Source: Sinanaerobacter chloroacetimidivorans (GTDB taxonomy: Bacteria; Bacillota; Clostridia; Peptostreptococcales; Anaerovoracaceae). From it: 64,000 nt of DNA. The stretch's first letter is position 1. The number at the start of each line of letters is the position of its first letter. The translations under genes were made by a program, and so were the position numbers. Shown here piece after piece: positions 53,394-62,457 of the stretch. The stretch is from the NCBI RefSeq assembly GCF_018128545.1, contig NZ_JAGSND010000001.1, forward strand, positions 358,153 to 422,152, given 5' to 3'. The notes under the pieces are model-generated. The model saw only the letters and a list, made by a program, of their open reading frames with translations, ran no database searches and was not told where the DNA came from.

Positions 53394-53985
53394 AGCCGAT
53401 GGTGGTAGTCCCCATGTGGCCAGGATAGACAGTCGTCTGATCCGGCAGAGTATATAATTTGTTCTCTATGGAAGACTTGATCGCAGCAAAGGAGGAACCC
53501 GGGAAATCGGTTCTTCCAATAGACTGGGCAAAAAGGGTGTCTCCGCTGAAAAGTGCGTCCTCTGCCAGTATAGAGATCCCGCCCACAGTATGGCCTGGGG
53601 TAAATAAAAACTTCAGTTCTAAATTTCCGACCATAAGAGTGTCCCCGTCTGCCACCAGAATATCCGGATTCAGTGAAACAGGTATGCCGCTGAGTTCCTG
53701 GGAGAAGTTCATTTTCGCATTTCTCAGCATTTCTTGTTCCAATTTCCCCGCAACAAGCTTTGCACCAGGGAATTCCTTCTGATATGCCGGAACTCCGCCT
53801 ATATGATCTCCATGCCCATGGGTTAAGATAATATATTCGATGTGATAGCCGTTCTCCTTTATGTTGCTCACCATATTGACATTATGTCCGCCCGGATCTA
53901 CAATAAAGGCTTTTTTTGTTTTTTCATCCACTACCAGATAGCTGTTCACCGACAGTGGACCGCTTAAATAATTTTTGATTATCAT
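53365..53985 (-). CDS. MBL-fold metallo-hydrolase (glyoxalase II-like)
   Basis: 206 residues. Metal motif LTHGHGDHIGG (about 55-65), FTPGHTVGG, LFSGDTLFAQSIGRTDFPG and a final VYPGHMGTTT supply the binuclear site ligands. Similar to YqgX/GloB-type hydroxyacylglutathione hydrolase-like enzymes; the substrate is unknown and may be a thioester. Between dtd and hemZ, overlapping hemZ. Confidence 0.9.
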   Translation of the reverse strand: MIIKNYLSGPLSVNSYLVVDEKTKKAFIVDPGGHNVNMVSNIKENGYHIEYIILTHGHGDHIGGVPAYQKEFPGAKLVAGKLEQEMLRNAKMNFSQELSGIPVSLNPDILVADGDTLMVGNLELKFLFTPGHTVGGISILAEDALFSGDTLFAQSIGRTDFPGSSFAAIKSSIENKLYTLPDQTTVYPGHMGTTTIGFEKENNPFV

Positions 53986-54029
53986 GATTGCTTTGATTTT
54001 TCCTTTCTACTCTATAACTTGTTCTGTAA

Positions 54030-54479
54030 TCAAAAGACTTTCTTGCTGTCTATCAGAATGGTTACCGGTCCGTCATTATATATTTTAACCAGCATGTCCG
54101 CCTGAAAAATACCTTCTTCCACCGGAATGCCTTGTTCTTTGCAAAGTAAAATAAATTTTTGATAAAGTTCATTTGCTTTATCCGGTCTCGCAGCCTTGAT
54201 AAAGCTGGGTCTCTTTCCTTTTCTGCAGTCACCGAACAGGGTAAACTGGGATACTGCCAGTATTTTCCCCTGTATATCTCTCACAGAGAGATTCATTTTT
54301 TCGTTTTCGTCTTCAAAAATTCTGAGGCCGGTTATCTTATCGGCCATATAAACCGCATCCTCTATTGTGTCTTCTTCTTCTACTCCAAGCAGGACCATAA
54401 GTCCCTTCTCGATGGCACCTGTTACGTTACCATCTACGGTAACATCCGCCTGGCTGACTCTTTGCACTACTGCTCGCAT
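54030..54479 (-). CDS. dtd: D-aminoacyl-tRNA deacylase
   Basis: 149 residues from ATG 54479 (AAGGAGT upstream). Family motifs [15 protein letters not shown] at the start, [17 protein letters not shown] and the Gly-cisPro motif NDGPVTI near the end. It removes D-amino acids from mischarged tRNA. It follows rel by 13 bp, the conserved rel-dtd pair of Firmicutes. Confidence 0.97.
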   Translation of the reverse strand: MRAVVQRVSQADVTVDGNVTGAIEKGLMVLLGVEEEDTIEDAVYMADKITGLRIFEDENEKMNLSVRDIQGKILAVSQFTLFGDCRKGKRPSFIKAARPDKANELYQKFILLCKEQGIPVEEGIFQADMLVKIYNDGPVTILIDSKKVF

Positions 54480-54492
54480 GGTTGACTCCTTA

Positions 54493-56667
54493 CTATGTGA
54501 TGGCGCGATAAACATCGGAAACACCGGGTACACTGCGCAATGACCGCAGCACCTTTTCCATCTGACTGGTATTCGAGATCGACAAGGTCATGGTGATATT
54601 GACGATCCTGTCTTTTGCGCTTTTTGCATTGACTCCTGCAATATGCACATCCATATCTTCACAAACTCTGGACAGATCGGAAAAGAGCCCCTTTCGGTCC
54701 TCGGCCAGAATATTGATATCCGTATCATAAGACATATCTTCTTTTTGTTTGTCCCATTCAACGGAAATAAATCTTTGACGTTCTTCTTCCGGCAGAGAAA
54801 TAACGTTTACACAATCTTTCCTGTGTACGGAAATTCCTCTCCCCTTGGTAATAAACCCGATAATTTCATCGCCGGGCACAGGATTGCAGCATTTGGAGAA
54901 ACGAATCAGCAGGTTATCCACCCCTTTGACGGTAACGCCGGTTTGTTCTCTCTTCTTAACCTTCTTCTTGCTTTCAACAAGATTCTCAGCTTTTTCCTTT
55001 CTCCTGAGTTCCGCCTGCTTTTCTTCCTGATAGAACTCCAGAAGCATATTGACGGTTTTGCTGAGCAGTACACCGCCTGATCCCAATGCCGTATAAAGAT
55101 CATCGGCAGATGCCAGGTTGAAATTCTTGGCACATTTATTGATATATTGACTCTTCAGGAGCTGCTGGGTATCGTAGCCTTTTCGTCGTACATATTTTTC
55201 CAGCATTTCCTTGCCTTTATCTGTATTTTCGGATTTATTTTCTTTTTTTAACCATTGCCTGATTTTATTTTTTGCATTACTGCTCTTAGCAATTTTCAGC
55301 CAGTCTATACTTGGACCTTTACTGTTCGATGATGTAACGATCTCGACAATATTCCCGTTGGTCAATGTATGGTCTATAGGGACCATCTTGCCGTTGACTT
55401 TTGCACCGATACATTTCACTCCGATTGCGGAGTGGATCTTAAAGGCAAAATCAAGAGGTGTGGAACCGGCCGGCAGCTCGATAACATCCCCTTTCGGGGT
55501 GAAAACGAATACCTGATTGGAGAAGAGATCCACTTTCAGAGTTTCCATAAACTCCTTCGGATCATTCATATCCTTCTGCCATTCCAGCGTTTGGCGAAGC
55601 CATGCAAGCTTGCCCTCTTCTTTGTCTTCGGAGACACCTTCTTTATATTTCCAATGAGCAGCAATACCGTACTCGGCAATGCGATGCATTTCATAGGTCC
55701 TGATTTGGATTTCAAAGGGCTCACCATTATCTCCAATTACGGTTGTATGCAAAGACTGGTAACGGTTTGTCTTCGGCATCGCTATGTAATCCTTAAAGCG
55801 GCCCGGAATTGGCTTCCACATGGTATGGACTGCCCCAAGCACAGCATAACAATCCTTCACACTATCTACGATGATACGAATCGCAGTGAGATCGAAAATT
55901 TCATCCAACTGCTTGTTCTGGTATTTCATTTTTCGATAGATACTGTAAAAATGCTTGGAACGTCCCGTTATATCGTAGGGAATTTTCAACTCATTCAGGC
56001 TCTCTTTAATTTCGTTGATTACCTTATTGATATATTCTTCCCGTTTCTGTTTTTTCATTTTTACCTGGCTTACCAGGTCATAGTAGGCATCGGGATCCAA
56101 TTGTTTCAGCGCTATGTCTTCCAGCTCAAATTTCATGGTATAAATTCCTAAACGGCTGGCCAGCGGTGCATATATTTCCAAGGTTTCCTTGCATTTTTCA
56201 CGAATCTGGTCTTCACTCATATAGTTGATGGTACGAAGATTGTGAAGTCTGTCGGCTAATTTGATAATCAGTACCCGGATATCCTTTGACATTGCCAAAA
56301 ACATTTTCCGTAAATTTTCAGCCTGGCGTTCTTCCTTGCTTTCAAAAACAAGAGAACCTAACTTCGTAACACCATCAACCAATAATGCAACTTCTTCCCC
56401 AAAATCAGCTTTTAAATCTTCTTGAGAATAAGAAGTGTCTTCCACAGTATCGTGCAGAAGACCTGCGACAATGGTATTTTCATCCATGCCCAGGTCAGCA
56501 AGAATTTTTGCAACTTCAATCGGATGAACCAAATATGGCTCACCCGATTTTCGCAACTGTCCTTTATGAAATTCTTCCGCTTTTTTATAAGCCTTCTCTA
56601 TTAATTGAATATCAATATTCGGATTTATATTCAGAAGGTCGTCTAAGAATTTCTCCATGTTAATCAT
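54493..56667 (-). CDS. rel: Bifunctional (p)ppGpp synthetase/hydrolase Rel
   Basis: About 724 residues from ATG 56667. HD hydrolase domain with LLHDTVEDT (about 72) and ADRLHNLRT, synthetase domain with [13 protein letters not shown] and [18 protein letters not shown] domain ([24 protein letters not shown]), zinc-finger-like region with [11 protein letters not shown], and a C-terminal ACT domain. Both activities look intact, so it sets the stringent response. It is directly after secF. Confidence 0.97.
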   Translation of the reverse strand: MINMEKFLDDLLNINPNIDIQLIEKAYKKAEEFHKGQLRKSGEPYLVHPIEVAKILADLGMDENTIVAGLLHDTVEDTSYSQEDLKADFGEEVALLVDGVTKLGSLVFESKEERQAENLRKMFLAMSKDIRVLIIKLADRLHNLRTINYMSEDQIREKCKETLEIYAPLASRLGIYTMKFELEDIALKQLDPDAYYDLVSQVKMKKQKREEYINKVINEIKESLNELKIPYDITGRSKHFYSIYRKMKYQNKQLDEIFDLTAIRIIVDSVKDCYAVLGAVHTMWKPIPGRFKDYIAMPKTNRYQSLHTTVIGDNGEPFEIQIRTYEMHRIAEYGIAAHWKYKEGVSEDKEEGKLAWLRQTLEWQKDMNDPKEFMETLKVDLFSNQVFVFTPKGDVIELPAGSTPLDFAFKIHSAIGVKCIGAKVNGKMVPIDHTLTNGNIVEIVTSSNSKGPSIDWLKIAKSSNAKNKIRQWLKKENKSENTDKGKEMLEKYVRRKGYDTQQLLKSQYINKCAKNFNLASADDLYTALGSGGVLLSKTVNMLLEFYQEEKQAELRRKEKAENLVESKKKVKKREQTGVTVKGVDNLLIRFSKCCNPVPGDEIIGFITKGRGISVHRKDCVNVISLPEEERQRFISVEWDKQKEDMSYDTDINILAEDRKGLFSDLSRVCEDMDVHIAGVNAKSAKDRIVNITMTLSISNTSQMEKVLRSLRSVPGVSDVYRAIT

Positions 56668-56672
56668 AAGCA

Positions 56673-57590
56673 CTAAACCTTACTTTTGCTTTTTTTGGCT
56701 TTATATTTGGGTCCGCCGGTTGCTTGCACAAGCTGGTAGTAAATCGGACTGGCAATTAAAATCGATGATGCAGTTCCGGCTGTTATACCAACGATCAAAG
56801 GTAAGGTAAACTGTCTTATGGTTTCCCCACCCAAAACAAACAGAGGGATAATGGCCACAATTGTTGTGAGTGAAGTCATAATAGAACGAACCAGAGTTTG
56901 GTTAATACTCCTATCGATAAGCTCTTCTGTCTGGTTTTTCTTCATCAGGCCCAAATTTTCTCTGATTCGGTCAAAAACAACAATAGTATCGTTGATGGAA
57001 TAACCGACCACTGTAAGCACTGCAGCGATAAAGGGGTTGTTTATCGGAATGTGGAACAGTCCGTAAAATGCAATTAGCATGAGTACATCATGGACAACAC
57101 TGCAAATAGCCGCTACACCGAATTTCCATTCAAACCGAACAATGATATAGATCAGCATGCCAATGCTGGCTATGGCAACAGCCTTCACTGCGTTTTCTTT
57201 CAACATGTCTCCTACAGAGGGACCGAATTGCTCAACAGAAAGAACTGCCTTCTCAGTAATATCAAATTCAGCATAGATATTATTCAGTAATTTTTCACGT
57301 GCAGCGGTATCCATTGCCTGAACCGTTTTTATAATGACCTCCTGATTTTGTTCCCCTGCATGGACTACATCAGCAGTGATATTGTTTGCTTTTAAAACCT
57401 TGTTGATATCAGCCACCGGAACCTCTTGTCCCATATCGATCTGGAACATGGTACCGCCGGTAAAATCGATACCAAAATTAAATCCTCTGATAAACCCCAC
57501 AGAAAGACCTATTATAATAAGAGTAATACTGATAATATAGAATATTTTCCTGTTTTTAATAAAGGAAAGTTCACGATTGATACTAAACAT
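56673..57590 (-). CDS. secF: Protein translocase subunit SecF
   Basis: 305 residues from ATG 57590 (GGAGGG 8 nt upstream). Six membrane segments with an extracytoplasmic domain after the first; FGIDFTGGTMFQIDM and VVGYSINDTIVVFDRIREN are SecF signatures. With SecD it uses the proton or sodium gradient to pull secreted proteins out of SecYEG. Separate secD and secF genes, overlapping by about 8 bp. Confidence 0.96.
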   Translation of the reverse strand: MFSINRELSFIKNRKIFYIISITLIIIGLSVGFIRGFNFGIDFTGGTMFQIDMGQEVPVADINKVLKANNITADVVHAGEQNQEVIIKTVQAMDTAAREKLLNNIYAEFDITEKAVLSVEQFGPSVGDMLKENAVKAVAIASIGMLIYIIVRFEWKFGVAAICSVVHDVLMLIAFYGLFHIPINNPFIAAVLTVVGYSINDTIVVFDRIRENLGLMKKNQTEELIDRSINQTLVRSIMTSLTTIVAIIPLFVLGGETIRQFTLPLIVGITAGTASSILIASPIYYQLVQATGGPKYKAKKSKSKV

Positions 57591-58866
57591 TAGTCGCACC
57601 CTCCTTTATTCCAAAATATTGTTTCTTTGATAAGGCCTTATTTTCCGCCATCAAGGACAGATAAAGCTGTGTCACAACAACGGCAGTGAATACACTGGCA
57701 ATAATACCAATCATCAATGTCATTGCAAATCCCTTTACCGGCCCTGAACCAAGCTGGTAAAGCACAACCCCTGCAATGATCGTTGTAATCTGTGAGTCGA
57801 TAATGGTGGACATAGCTCTCTTAAAGCCTGAAGCCACCGATACCCGAATGGATTTGCCATTCAGGATTTCTTCACGAACTCTGGCAAAAATAATTACATT
57901 TGCATCTACAGCCATACCGACGGATAAGATAATACCGGCAATGCCAGGCAGGGTTAAAACGCCGCCCATTGCTACAATCACCCAGAAAACGATCAAAACG
58001 TAAAGCAGCAATGCGATATTTGCCGCAAATCCCATCATTCGATACATTATAATCATAATGGCAAAAATTAAAAGGATGCCGATTACGCCGGCAATAATAC
58101 TCATTTCTAAAGCATTCAGTCCAAGTTTTGGACCAACCACGGAGGTTTGTACCTCTTTCAGTTCCACGGGCAGAGCACCGCCGCGAATCAGCGCCGCCAG
58201 ATTGGTTGCTTCATCATCGGTAAAGCCTCCGCCGCCGCCAGTAATCTGTGCGGTCCCGTTGGGAATCACTTCATTTACTACGGGAGACGAAATCACTTCT
58301 CCATCCAATACGATCATGATGGCACGATCGGGAACTCCTTGATTTTTTGAAACAACTTGTCCCTTTATAATAGCTTCGGTGGCTTGTTTAAATGCGTCAG
58401 CGCCTTCACTGTCGAATTTCAGCGCTACGGCATAACCACCATGCTGCTGGTCCATTTCTGTGCTGGCATCCTTCACCTGGCTTCCGTCTAAAACGATGGT
58501 ATTGTCAGCCATAATAAATTGGAGCTGTGCGGTCTTTCCTATAGAATTGATTGCATCCTCCGCATCCTGAGCACCGGGCAATTCAACCCTGATTCTGTTA
58601 TTTCCTTCTATAGTAACAATAGGCTCAGATAATCCCATCTGATTGACCCTGTTTTCTATAATTGCCTGGGTTTGAGCCATCAAACTCTTCAATTCTTCAC
58701 CAGTCGCGCTAGTTTGCGCCTCCATGACAACATAAACTCCTCCAGATAAATCAAGTCCCAGTTTGATCTGATCCTTGATAGGAGCAAAGGAGCCTACGCC
58801 CATGAGGGTTGCATACCAGCCGAATAGAATAATGATTGACAATACAATCGCCAATACCTTCTTCAT
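57583..58866 (-). CDS. secD: Protein translocase subunit SecD
   Basis: 427 residues from ATG 58866, where AAGGTG is upstream; a GTG 16 codons earlier has no ribosome site. First helix KVLAIVLSIIILFGWYATL, then LGLDLSGGVYVVMEAQ, a P1 extracytoplasmic domain containing NRIRVELPGAQDAEDA, and the C-terminal five helices with SVGMAVDANVIIFARVREE. Partner of SecF. Confidence 0.96.
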   Translation of the reverse strand: MKKVLAIVLSIIILFGWYATLMGVGSFAPIKDQIKLGLDLSGGVYVVMEAQTSATGEELKSLMAQTQAIIENRVNQMGLSEPIVTIEGNNRIRVELPGAQDAEDAINSIGKTAQLQFIMADNTIVLDGSQVKDASTEMDQQHGGYAVALKFDSEGADAFKQATEAIIKGQVVSKNQGVPDRAIMIVLDGEVISSPVVNEVIPNGTAQITGGGGGFTDDEATNLAALIRGGALPVELKEVQTSVVGPKLGLNALEMSIIAGVIGILLIFAIMIIMYRMMGFAANIALLLYVLIVFWVIVAMGGVLTLPGIAGIILSVGMAVDANVIIFARVREEILNGKSIRVSVASGFKRAMSTIIDSQITTIIAGVVLYQLGSGPVKGFAMTLMIGIIASVFTAVVVTQLYLSLMAENKALSKKQYFGIKEGATNV

Positions 58867-59016
58867 GCTGTTGTTCACCTTCTTCTTCTTGCTGTTATTT
58901 GTGAATTTTATCACTTATGATATATGTTACAGAATATTTTACTACTTTTTCACAGTTCCTACAAGCAAAATCATATTATAAACCCTAAAATAGCTGAAAA
59001 AAAGCCTGAAAAGAGA

Positions 59017-59382
59017 CTATAATCTCATGTTTACCCCAATCATTCCCCCGATACTTCCAAATAACAGGCAAAGAATGTACTTCAGCAGACCCAGGCCGAT
59101 TTTAATTTCCGATGAGAATGCCATCATGTAGATAGCTGAAATAATTAAAATGAAAATAACGGAATAGAGTGCACCGTATAAAAATCCTTTTTTCTTTATA
59201 AAAGATCCGCTATAGATTCCAAGAAACATGCAGGATAAACATAAAGCGAACATTACATAATAGATGGACCAGGTTTCCGGAATTGGTGTAAATTTCACAA
59301 GAACACTTGCTACTAGAGTTAAAAGGAAAAACGAGATTAATGCAAAAACAAATCCCTTTATATTTTTTATCGTTCTCTCCAT
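59017..59382 (-). CDS. TIGR04086/YrzE-family small membrane protein
   Basis: 121 residues from the second of two adjacent ATGs (AGGAGG 5 nt upstream). Four membrane helices with short loops, ending LCLLFGSIGGMIGVNMRL, which fits the TIGR04086 family found beside secD/yajC in Clostridia. Function unknown; the position suggests a link to secretion (inference). Confidence 0.8.
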   Translation of the reverse strand: MERTIKNIKGFVFALISFFLLTLVASVLVKFTPIPETWSIYYVMFALCLSCMFLGIYSGSFIKKKGFLYGALYSVIFILIISAIYMMAFSSEIKIGLGLLKYILCLLFGSIGGMIGVNMRL

Positions 59383-59511
59383 CATATCCTCCTCTATCAA
59401 GGTTTCCCAATATATGACAGATTGGACAAACCTTGTCTAATATTCTTTTTTATATTATATTTTACCGATTTGGAATTATACTAGTAACATGAGGATTCCC
59501 GTTCTTTGAAT

Positions 59512-59541
59512 AAAAAAAAGTCCCGGATCGTAATCCAGAAC
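59512..59541 (-). terminator. Terminator after tRNA-Leu
   Basis: GTCCCGGAT (59520-59528) pairs with ATCCAGAAC (59533-59541), allowing G-U. On the minus strand eight T residues follow, 14 bp after the tRNA CCA end. Confidence 0.8.
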
Positions 59542-59554
59542 TTATCTGTTTATT

Positions 59555-59641
59555 TGGTGCCGGCGATCGGGGTCGAACCGATACGGTGTTGCCACCACGG
59601 GATTTTGAGTCCCGCACGTCTGCCAATTCCATCACGCCGGC
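59555..59641 (-). tRNA. tRNA-Leu (anticodon CAA)
   Basis: 87 nt with encoded CCA. Acceptor stem GCCGGCG / CGCCGGC, anticodon stem CGGGA/TCCCG around loop CTCAAAA giving anticodon CAA (reads UUG), a long variable arm (GTGGTGGCAACACC) typical of tRNA-Leu, and T-loop GGTTCGACCCC. Single tRNA on its own with its own terminator, between the TIGR04086 gene and yajC. Confidence 0.95.
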
Positions 59642-59692
59642 GTAACAAAACTTATATTAACATAAATATAAATCGAAATCAAGAAAAAAGCA

Positions 59693-59721
59693 TTTACAAT
59701 TTTAAAAAATTACTATATAAT
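59693..59721 (+). promoter_or_regulatory. yajC promoter
   Basis: TTTACA (59693-59698), 17 nt, TATAAT (59716-59721), 29 bp before the yajC start codon. Confidence 0.75.
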
Positions 59722-59749
59722 TTTTTCATAACCTGAGAGGAGGATGAAT

Positions 59750-60202
59750 ATGAGTCAAAACATAGCGACATTAATGCCTTTAATTCTATTAATATTTATC
59801 ATGTATTTCTTACTAATTAGGCCTCAAAAGAAACGTGAAAAAGCAGTGAATGCCATGAGAAACGCTATCAAGGTTGGTGATGAAGTAATCACAATCGGCG
59901 GTATCTGCGGCAAAATTGTGAAAACAAAAGATGAAACACTTACAATTCAGGTTGGTGCTGACAAGACAAAGTTTGAAGTCATGAGATGGGCCATCTCGAA
60001 GGTTGTAAATGAAGAACCTGCTGCTCCTTCTAAAAAAGGCAAGAAAGAAGAAGCTGATGATACTGAAGAAGCGCCAAAGAAATCTCTTCCTAAGAAAATG
60101 TTGAAAAAAACTGTTTCTGCTCCTGATGAAGAAACACCTGTTGAAGAGAACCTCGTGGTTGAAAATGAAGCAGAAGAGGCTGAAGGTCAGGAAGAAAAAT
60201 AA
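59750..60202 (+). CDS. yajC: Preprotein translocase subunit YajC, long acidic form
   Basis: 150 residues from ATG 59750 (AGAGGAGG 6 nt upstream). One membrane helix (LMPLILLIFIMYFLLI) followed by the YajC signature RPQKKREK and GDEVITIGGICGKIV. The family is usually 85-115 residues. Here about 60 extra residues of alternating Lys- and Glu-rich sequence (KKGKKEEADDTEE to the final EAEEAEGQEEK) form a disordered cytoplasmic tail. It is divergent from secD-secF, its functional partners, with tRNA-Leu between. It ends in its own terminator. Confidence 0.93.
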   Translation: MSQNIATLMPLILLIFIMYFLLIRPQKKREKAVNAMRNAIKVGDEVITIGGICGKIVKTKDETLTIQVGADKTKFEVMRWAISKVVNEEPAAPSKKGKKEEADDTEEAPKKSLPKKMLKKTVSAPDEETPVEENLVVENEAEEAEGQEEK

Positions 60203-60216
60203 ATGATTACTAATTA

Positions 60217-60250
60217 CCCCTGCAGAAAACTGCAGGGGATTTTCTTTTTT
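60217..60250 (+). terminator. Rho-independent terminator after yajC
   Basis: Perfect stem CCCCTGCAG / CTGCAGGGG with a 4-nt AAAA loop, followed by ATTTTCTTTTTT. Confidence 0.93.
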
Positions 60251-60311
60251 CCAGTATGAAAACTGTCATTCTAACCTGTTATTTTGACTGAATTTATCTT
60301 TGTTGAACTGC

Positions 60312-61397
60312 TTATTCCTTCTCTTTTAAAATTTTTCCGCCGCCGACAACAATATCATCCTGATAGAACACTGCTGCCTGTCCCGGTGTAATAGCCCGTT
60401 GTTTTTCTTTAAATTTCACGAATACCGTTCCTTCTTCCCTCGGATAAATGGTAGCCGGCACTTCTGCCTGTTTATATCTCGTTTTCACTGTCACTTCCAT
60501 TGGCTCTTTCAATTCCGGTATTGAAATAAAATTAACATTTCCCGCAACCAGCGTGTCTTGAAACAGTTCTTCGTTACTTCCCAGAAAAACCTGTTTTTTT
60601 TCGGCATTGATCCCGGTTACATACATGGGTTTGCCAAAGGTTTTTCCAAGACCTTTTCTCTGACCGACGGTATAGTGAATAATCCCTTTATGTTTTCCCA
60701 GAACAGTTCCTTCTTTATCTATAAAATCGCCTTCTTCCGCTTTTAAACCGATTGTCTTTTCCAGAAATCCGGCATAATCCCCATCTTTTACAAAGCAGAT
60801 ATCCTGACTGTCCGGTTTTTTGGCGTTCACGAAACCTTTTTTTTCTGCAATTTCCCTGATTTCCGTCTTATACAGATTTCCCAAGGGAAATAAAGTCCGG
60901 GAAAGCTCTTCCTGGCTCATGGTGTAAAGGGCGTAGCTCTGATCTTTGGAACCATCCTTTCCCTTCTTTAATAAATATCTTCCGGTTGCACTGTCTTGTT
61001 CAATTCTGGCATAATGACCTGTTGCAATATAATCATATTCGAGTAATAGAGCTCTTTCTAAAAACTTTTCAAATTTTATACTTCGATTGCATTCAATGCA
61101 CGGATTTGGTGTTTCTCCGCAGGCGTAGGCCTCCGCAAAAGGTAAAATGACATCCTTCTGAAATTGAAGTCCAAAATTGAATACATCGTGGCGAAAACCC
61201 AGCTTATGGGCTACGCTTTTAGCATCCAAAACATCTTCCAGAGAACAGCAAGTTCTTGTCCTTTCCGTTATTCCGATATCTTCATTTTCAAAAAGCTTAA
61301 AGGTTGCTCCTCCTACTTCATAACCCTGCTCCATTAATAGAACTGCCGCTACGGAGCTGTCAACGCCTCCGCTCATGGCGATTAAAACTCGTGCCAT
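60312..61397 (-). CDS. mnmA: tRNA-specific 2-thiouridylase MnmA
   Basis: 361 residues from ATG 61397. PP-loop IAMSGGVDSSVAA, ATGHYARI, the first catalytic Cys in PNPCIECNRSIKF and the second in DSQDICFV, plus GQRKGLGKTFG. It installs 2-thiouridine at position 34 of tRNA-Glu, -Gln and -Lys. It lies downstream of an E1-like gene and a cysteine desulfurase, which probably supplies its sulfur as YrvO does in Bacillus. Confidence 0.96.
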   Translation of the reverse strand: MARVLIAMSGGVDSSVAAVLLMEQGYEVGGATFKLFENEDIGITERTRTCCSLEDVLDAKSVAHKLGFRHDVFNFGLQFQKDVILPFAEAYACGETPNPCIECNRSIKFEKFLERALLLEYDYIATGHYARIEQDSATGRYLLKKGKDGSKDQSYALYTMSQEELSRTLFPLGNLYKTEIREIAEKKGFVNAKKPDSQDICFVKDGDYAGFLEKTIGLKAEEGDFIDKEGTVLGKHKGIIHYTVGQRKGLGKTFGKPMYVTGINAEKKQVFLGSNEELFQDTLVAGNVNFISIPELKEPMEVTVKTRYKQAEVPATIYPREEGTVFVKFKEKQRAITPGQAAVFYQDDIVVGGGKILKEKE

Positions 61398-61436
61398 AAC
61401 TACCCCTTCCATTATCATTAAGATCCTGCAGATCCT

Positions 61437-62453
61437 TTATAGTCCTATATATTCCGAATAAATTGACTTGGCATGATTGGAATCTTTCGCATTTTCAATC
61501 ATTGCCCTGCCGTCTTTAAAAAGTTTAAAACCTATCGTTTCATCATGAAACGTAAGCATAAAATTATTATAGCTTACCTTTCCCAGTTTATCTAGAGATT
61601 TTGCCAGGCTGTCAAAGTTTATGTCTGATTTTTTCATGGGAATCACCTGAATTTCATTTCTCCCGCATAAGCTTGTCGTATAAGTCCCGCCCGCCTGATT
61701 GAAATAGGCATAGTGATGTTCACCGCATACAGAGCAGCTTTCATTCCTCTCAACCTTTAAAAATTCAACGGAATTTTCCCATATATCAAAATAAAGTAGG
61801 GTATCTCTGATTCGATCGGATCCGGTTAAAATCTTTACGGCTTCTGCTGATTGGACGGATGCCATAATATTCGTAATCATGTTCAGTACACCTACGGCGC
61901 TGCAGGTTTCATGGTTTTCGAAAGATGTTGATTCCCCCGTCATACATTGAAAACAAGGTGTTTGATCAGGAATGATATTCATTGTCATTCCTATGCTTCC
62001 CACCGCAGCACAATAAATCCACGGTATTTTATACTCCTGACAGGCTTCATTGATTAACAATCGGATTTCAAAATTATCCGTGGCATCCAATACGAGATCA
62101 CAGTCTTTTATCATCCCTTCTATGTTGGATGAATTCACATCCGTGATGACAGGTTCCAGCTGAATCGTTGAGTTTACTTTCTTTAAATGCTCATAAGCGG
62201 CAGCGGCTTTCGGCATCTCTCGATCCACATCGTCCTCATTATAAAGTGTCTGCCTTTGCAGATTGCTCAAAGATACGTAATCTCTGTCAATCAGCTTTAT
62301 TCTGCCTACTCCTGCTCTGGCAAGGTTATTAGCACTGACTGTTCCTAATGCTCCAAGTCCGATAATGGCAACTGTGGAATTTAATAATTTTTGCTGCCCT
62401 TCTGCCCCGATATTCGCATATACGATCTGTCTTGAATATCTGGAATCATCCAT
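61437..62453 (-). CDS. ThiF/MoeB/HesA-family E1-like adenylyltransferase
   Basis: 338 residues from ATG 62453 (GGAGG 7 nt upstream). ATP-binding AIIGLGALGTVSANNLARAGVG, the conserved DRDYVSLSNLQRQ, LVLDATDNFEIR, and zinc cysteines PCFQC and CSVC. A C-terminal extension of about 80 residues (SLCGRNEIQV to SIYSEYIG) occurs in ThiF-like proteins of Clostridia and archaea. The family activates the C-terminus of small sulfur carriers such as ThiS or MoaD. No carrier gene is adjacent; the neighbours suggest a sulfur-transfer role. Confidence 0.87.
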   Translation of the reverse strand: MDDSRYSRQIVYANIGAEGQQKLLNSTVAIIGLGALGTVSANNLARAGVGRIKLIDRDYVSLSNLQRQTLYNEDDVDREMPKAAAAYEHLKKVNSTIQLEPVITDVNSSNIEGMIKDCDLVLDATDNFEIRLLINEACQEYKIPWIYCAAVGSIGMTMNIIPDQTPCFQCMTGESTSFENHETCSAVGVLNMITNIMASVQSAEAVKILTGSDRIRDTLLYFDIWENSVEFLKVERNESCSVCGEHHYAYFNQAGGTYTTSLCGRNEIQVIPMKKSDINFDSLAKSLDKLGKVSYNNFMLTFHDETIGFKLFKDGRAMIENAKDSNHAKSIYSEYIGL

Positions 62454-62457
62454 TTCC

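Noticed and set aside
55369..56151. 260-codon frame opposite rel
   Set aside because: It is antisense to a highly conserved gene, has no ribosome site and no recognisable domain.
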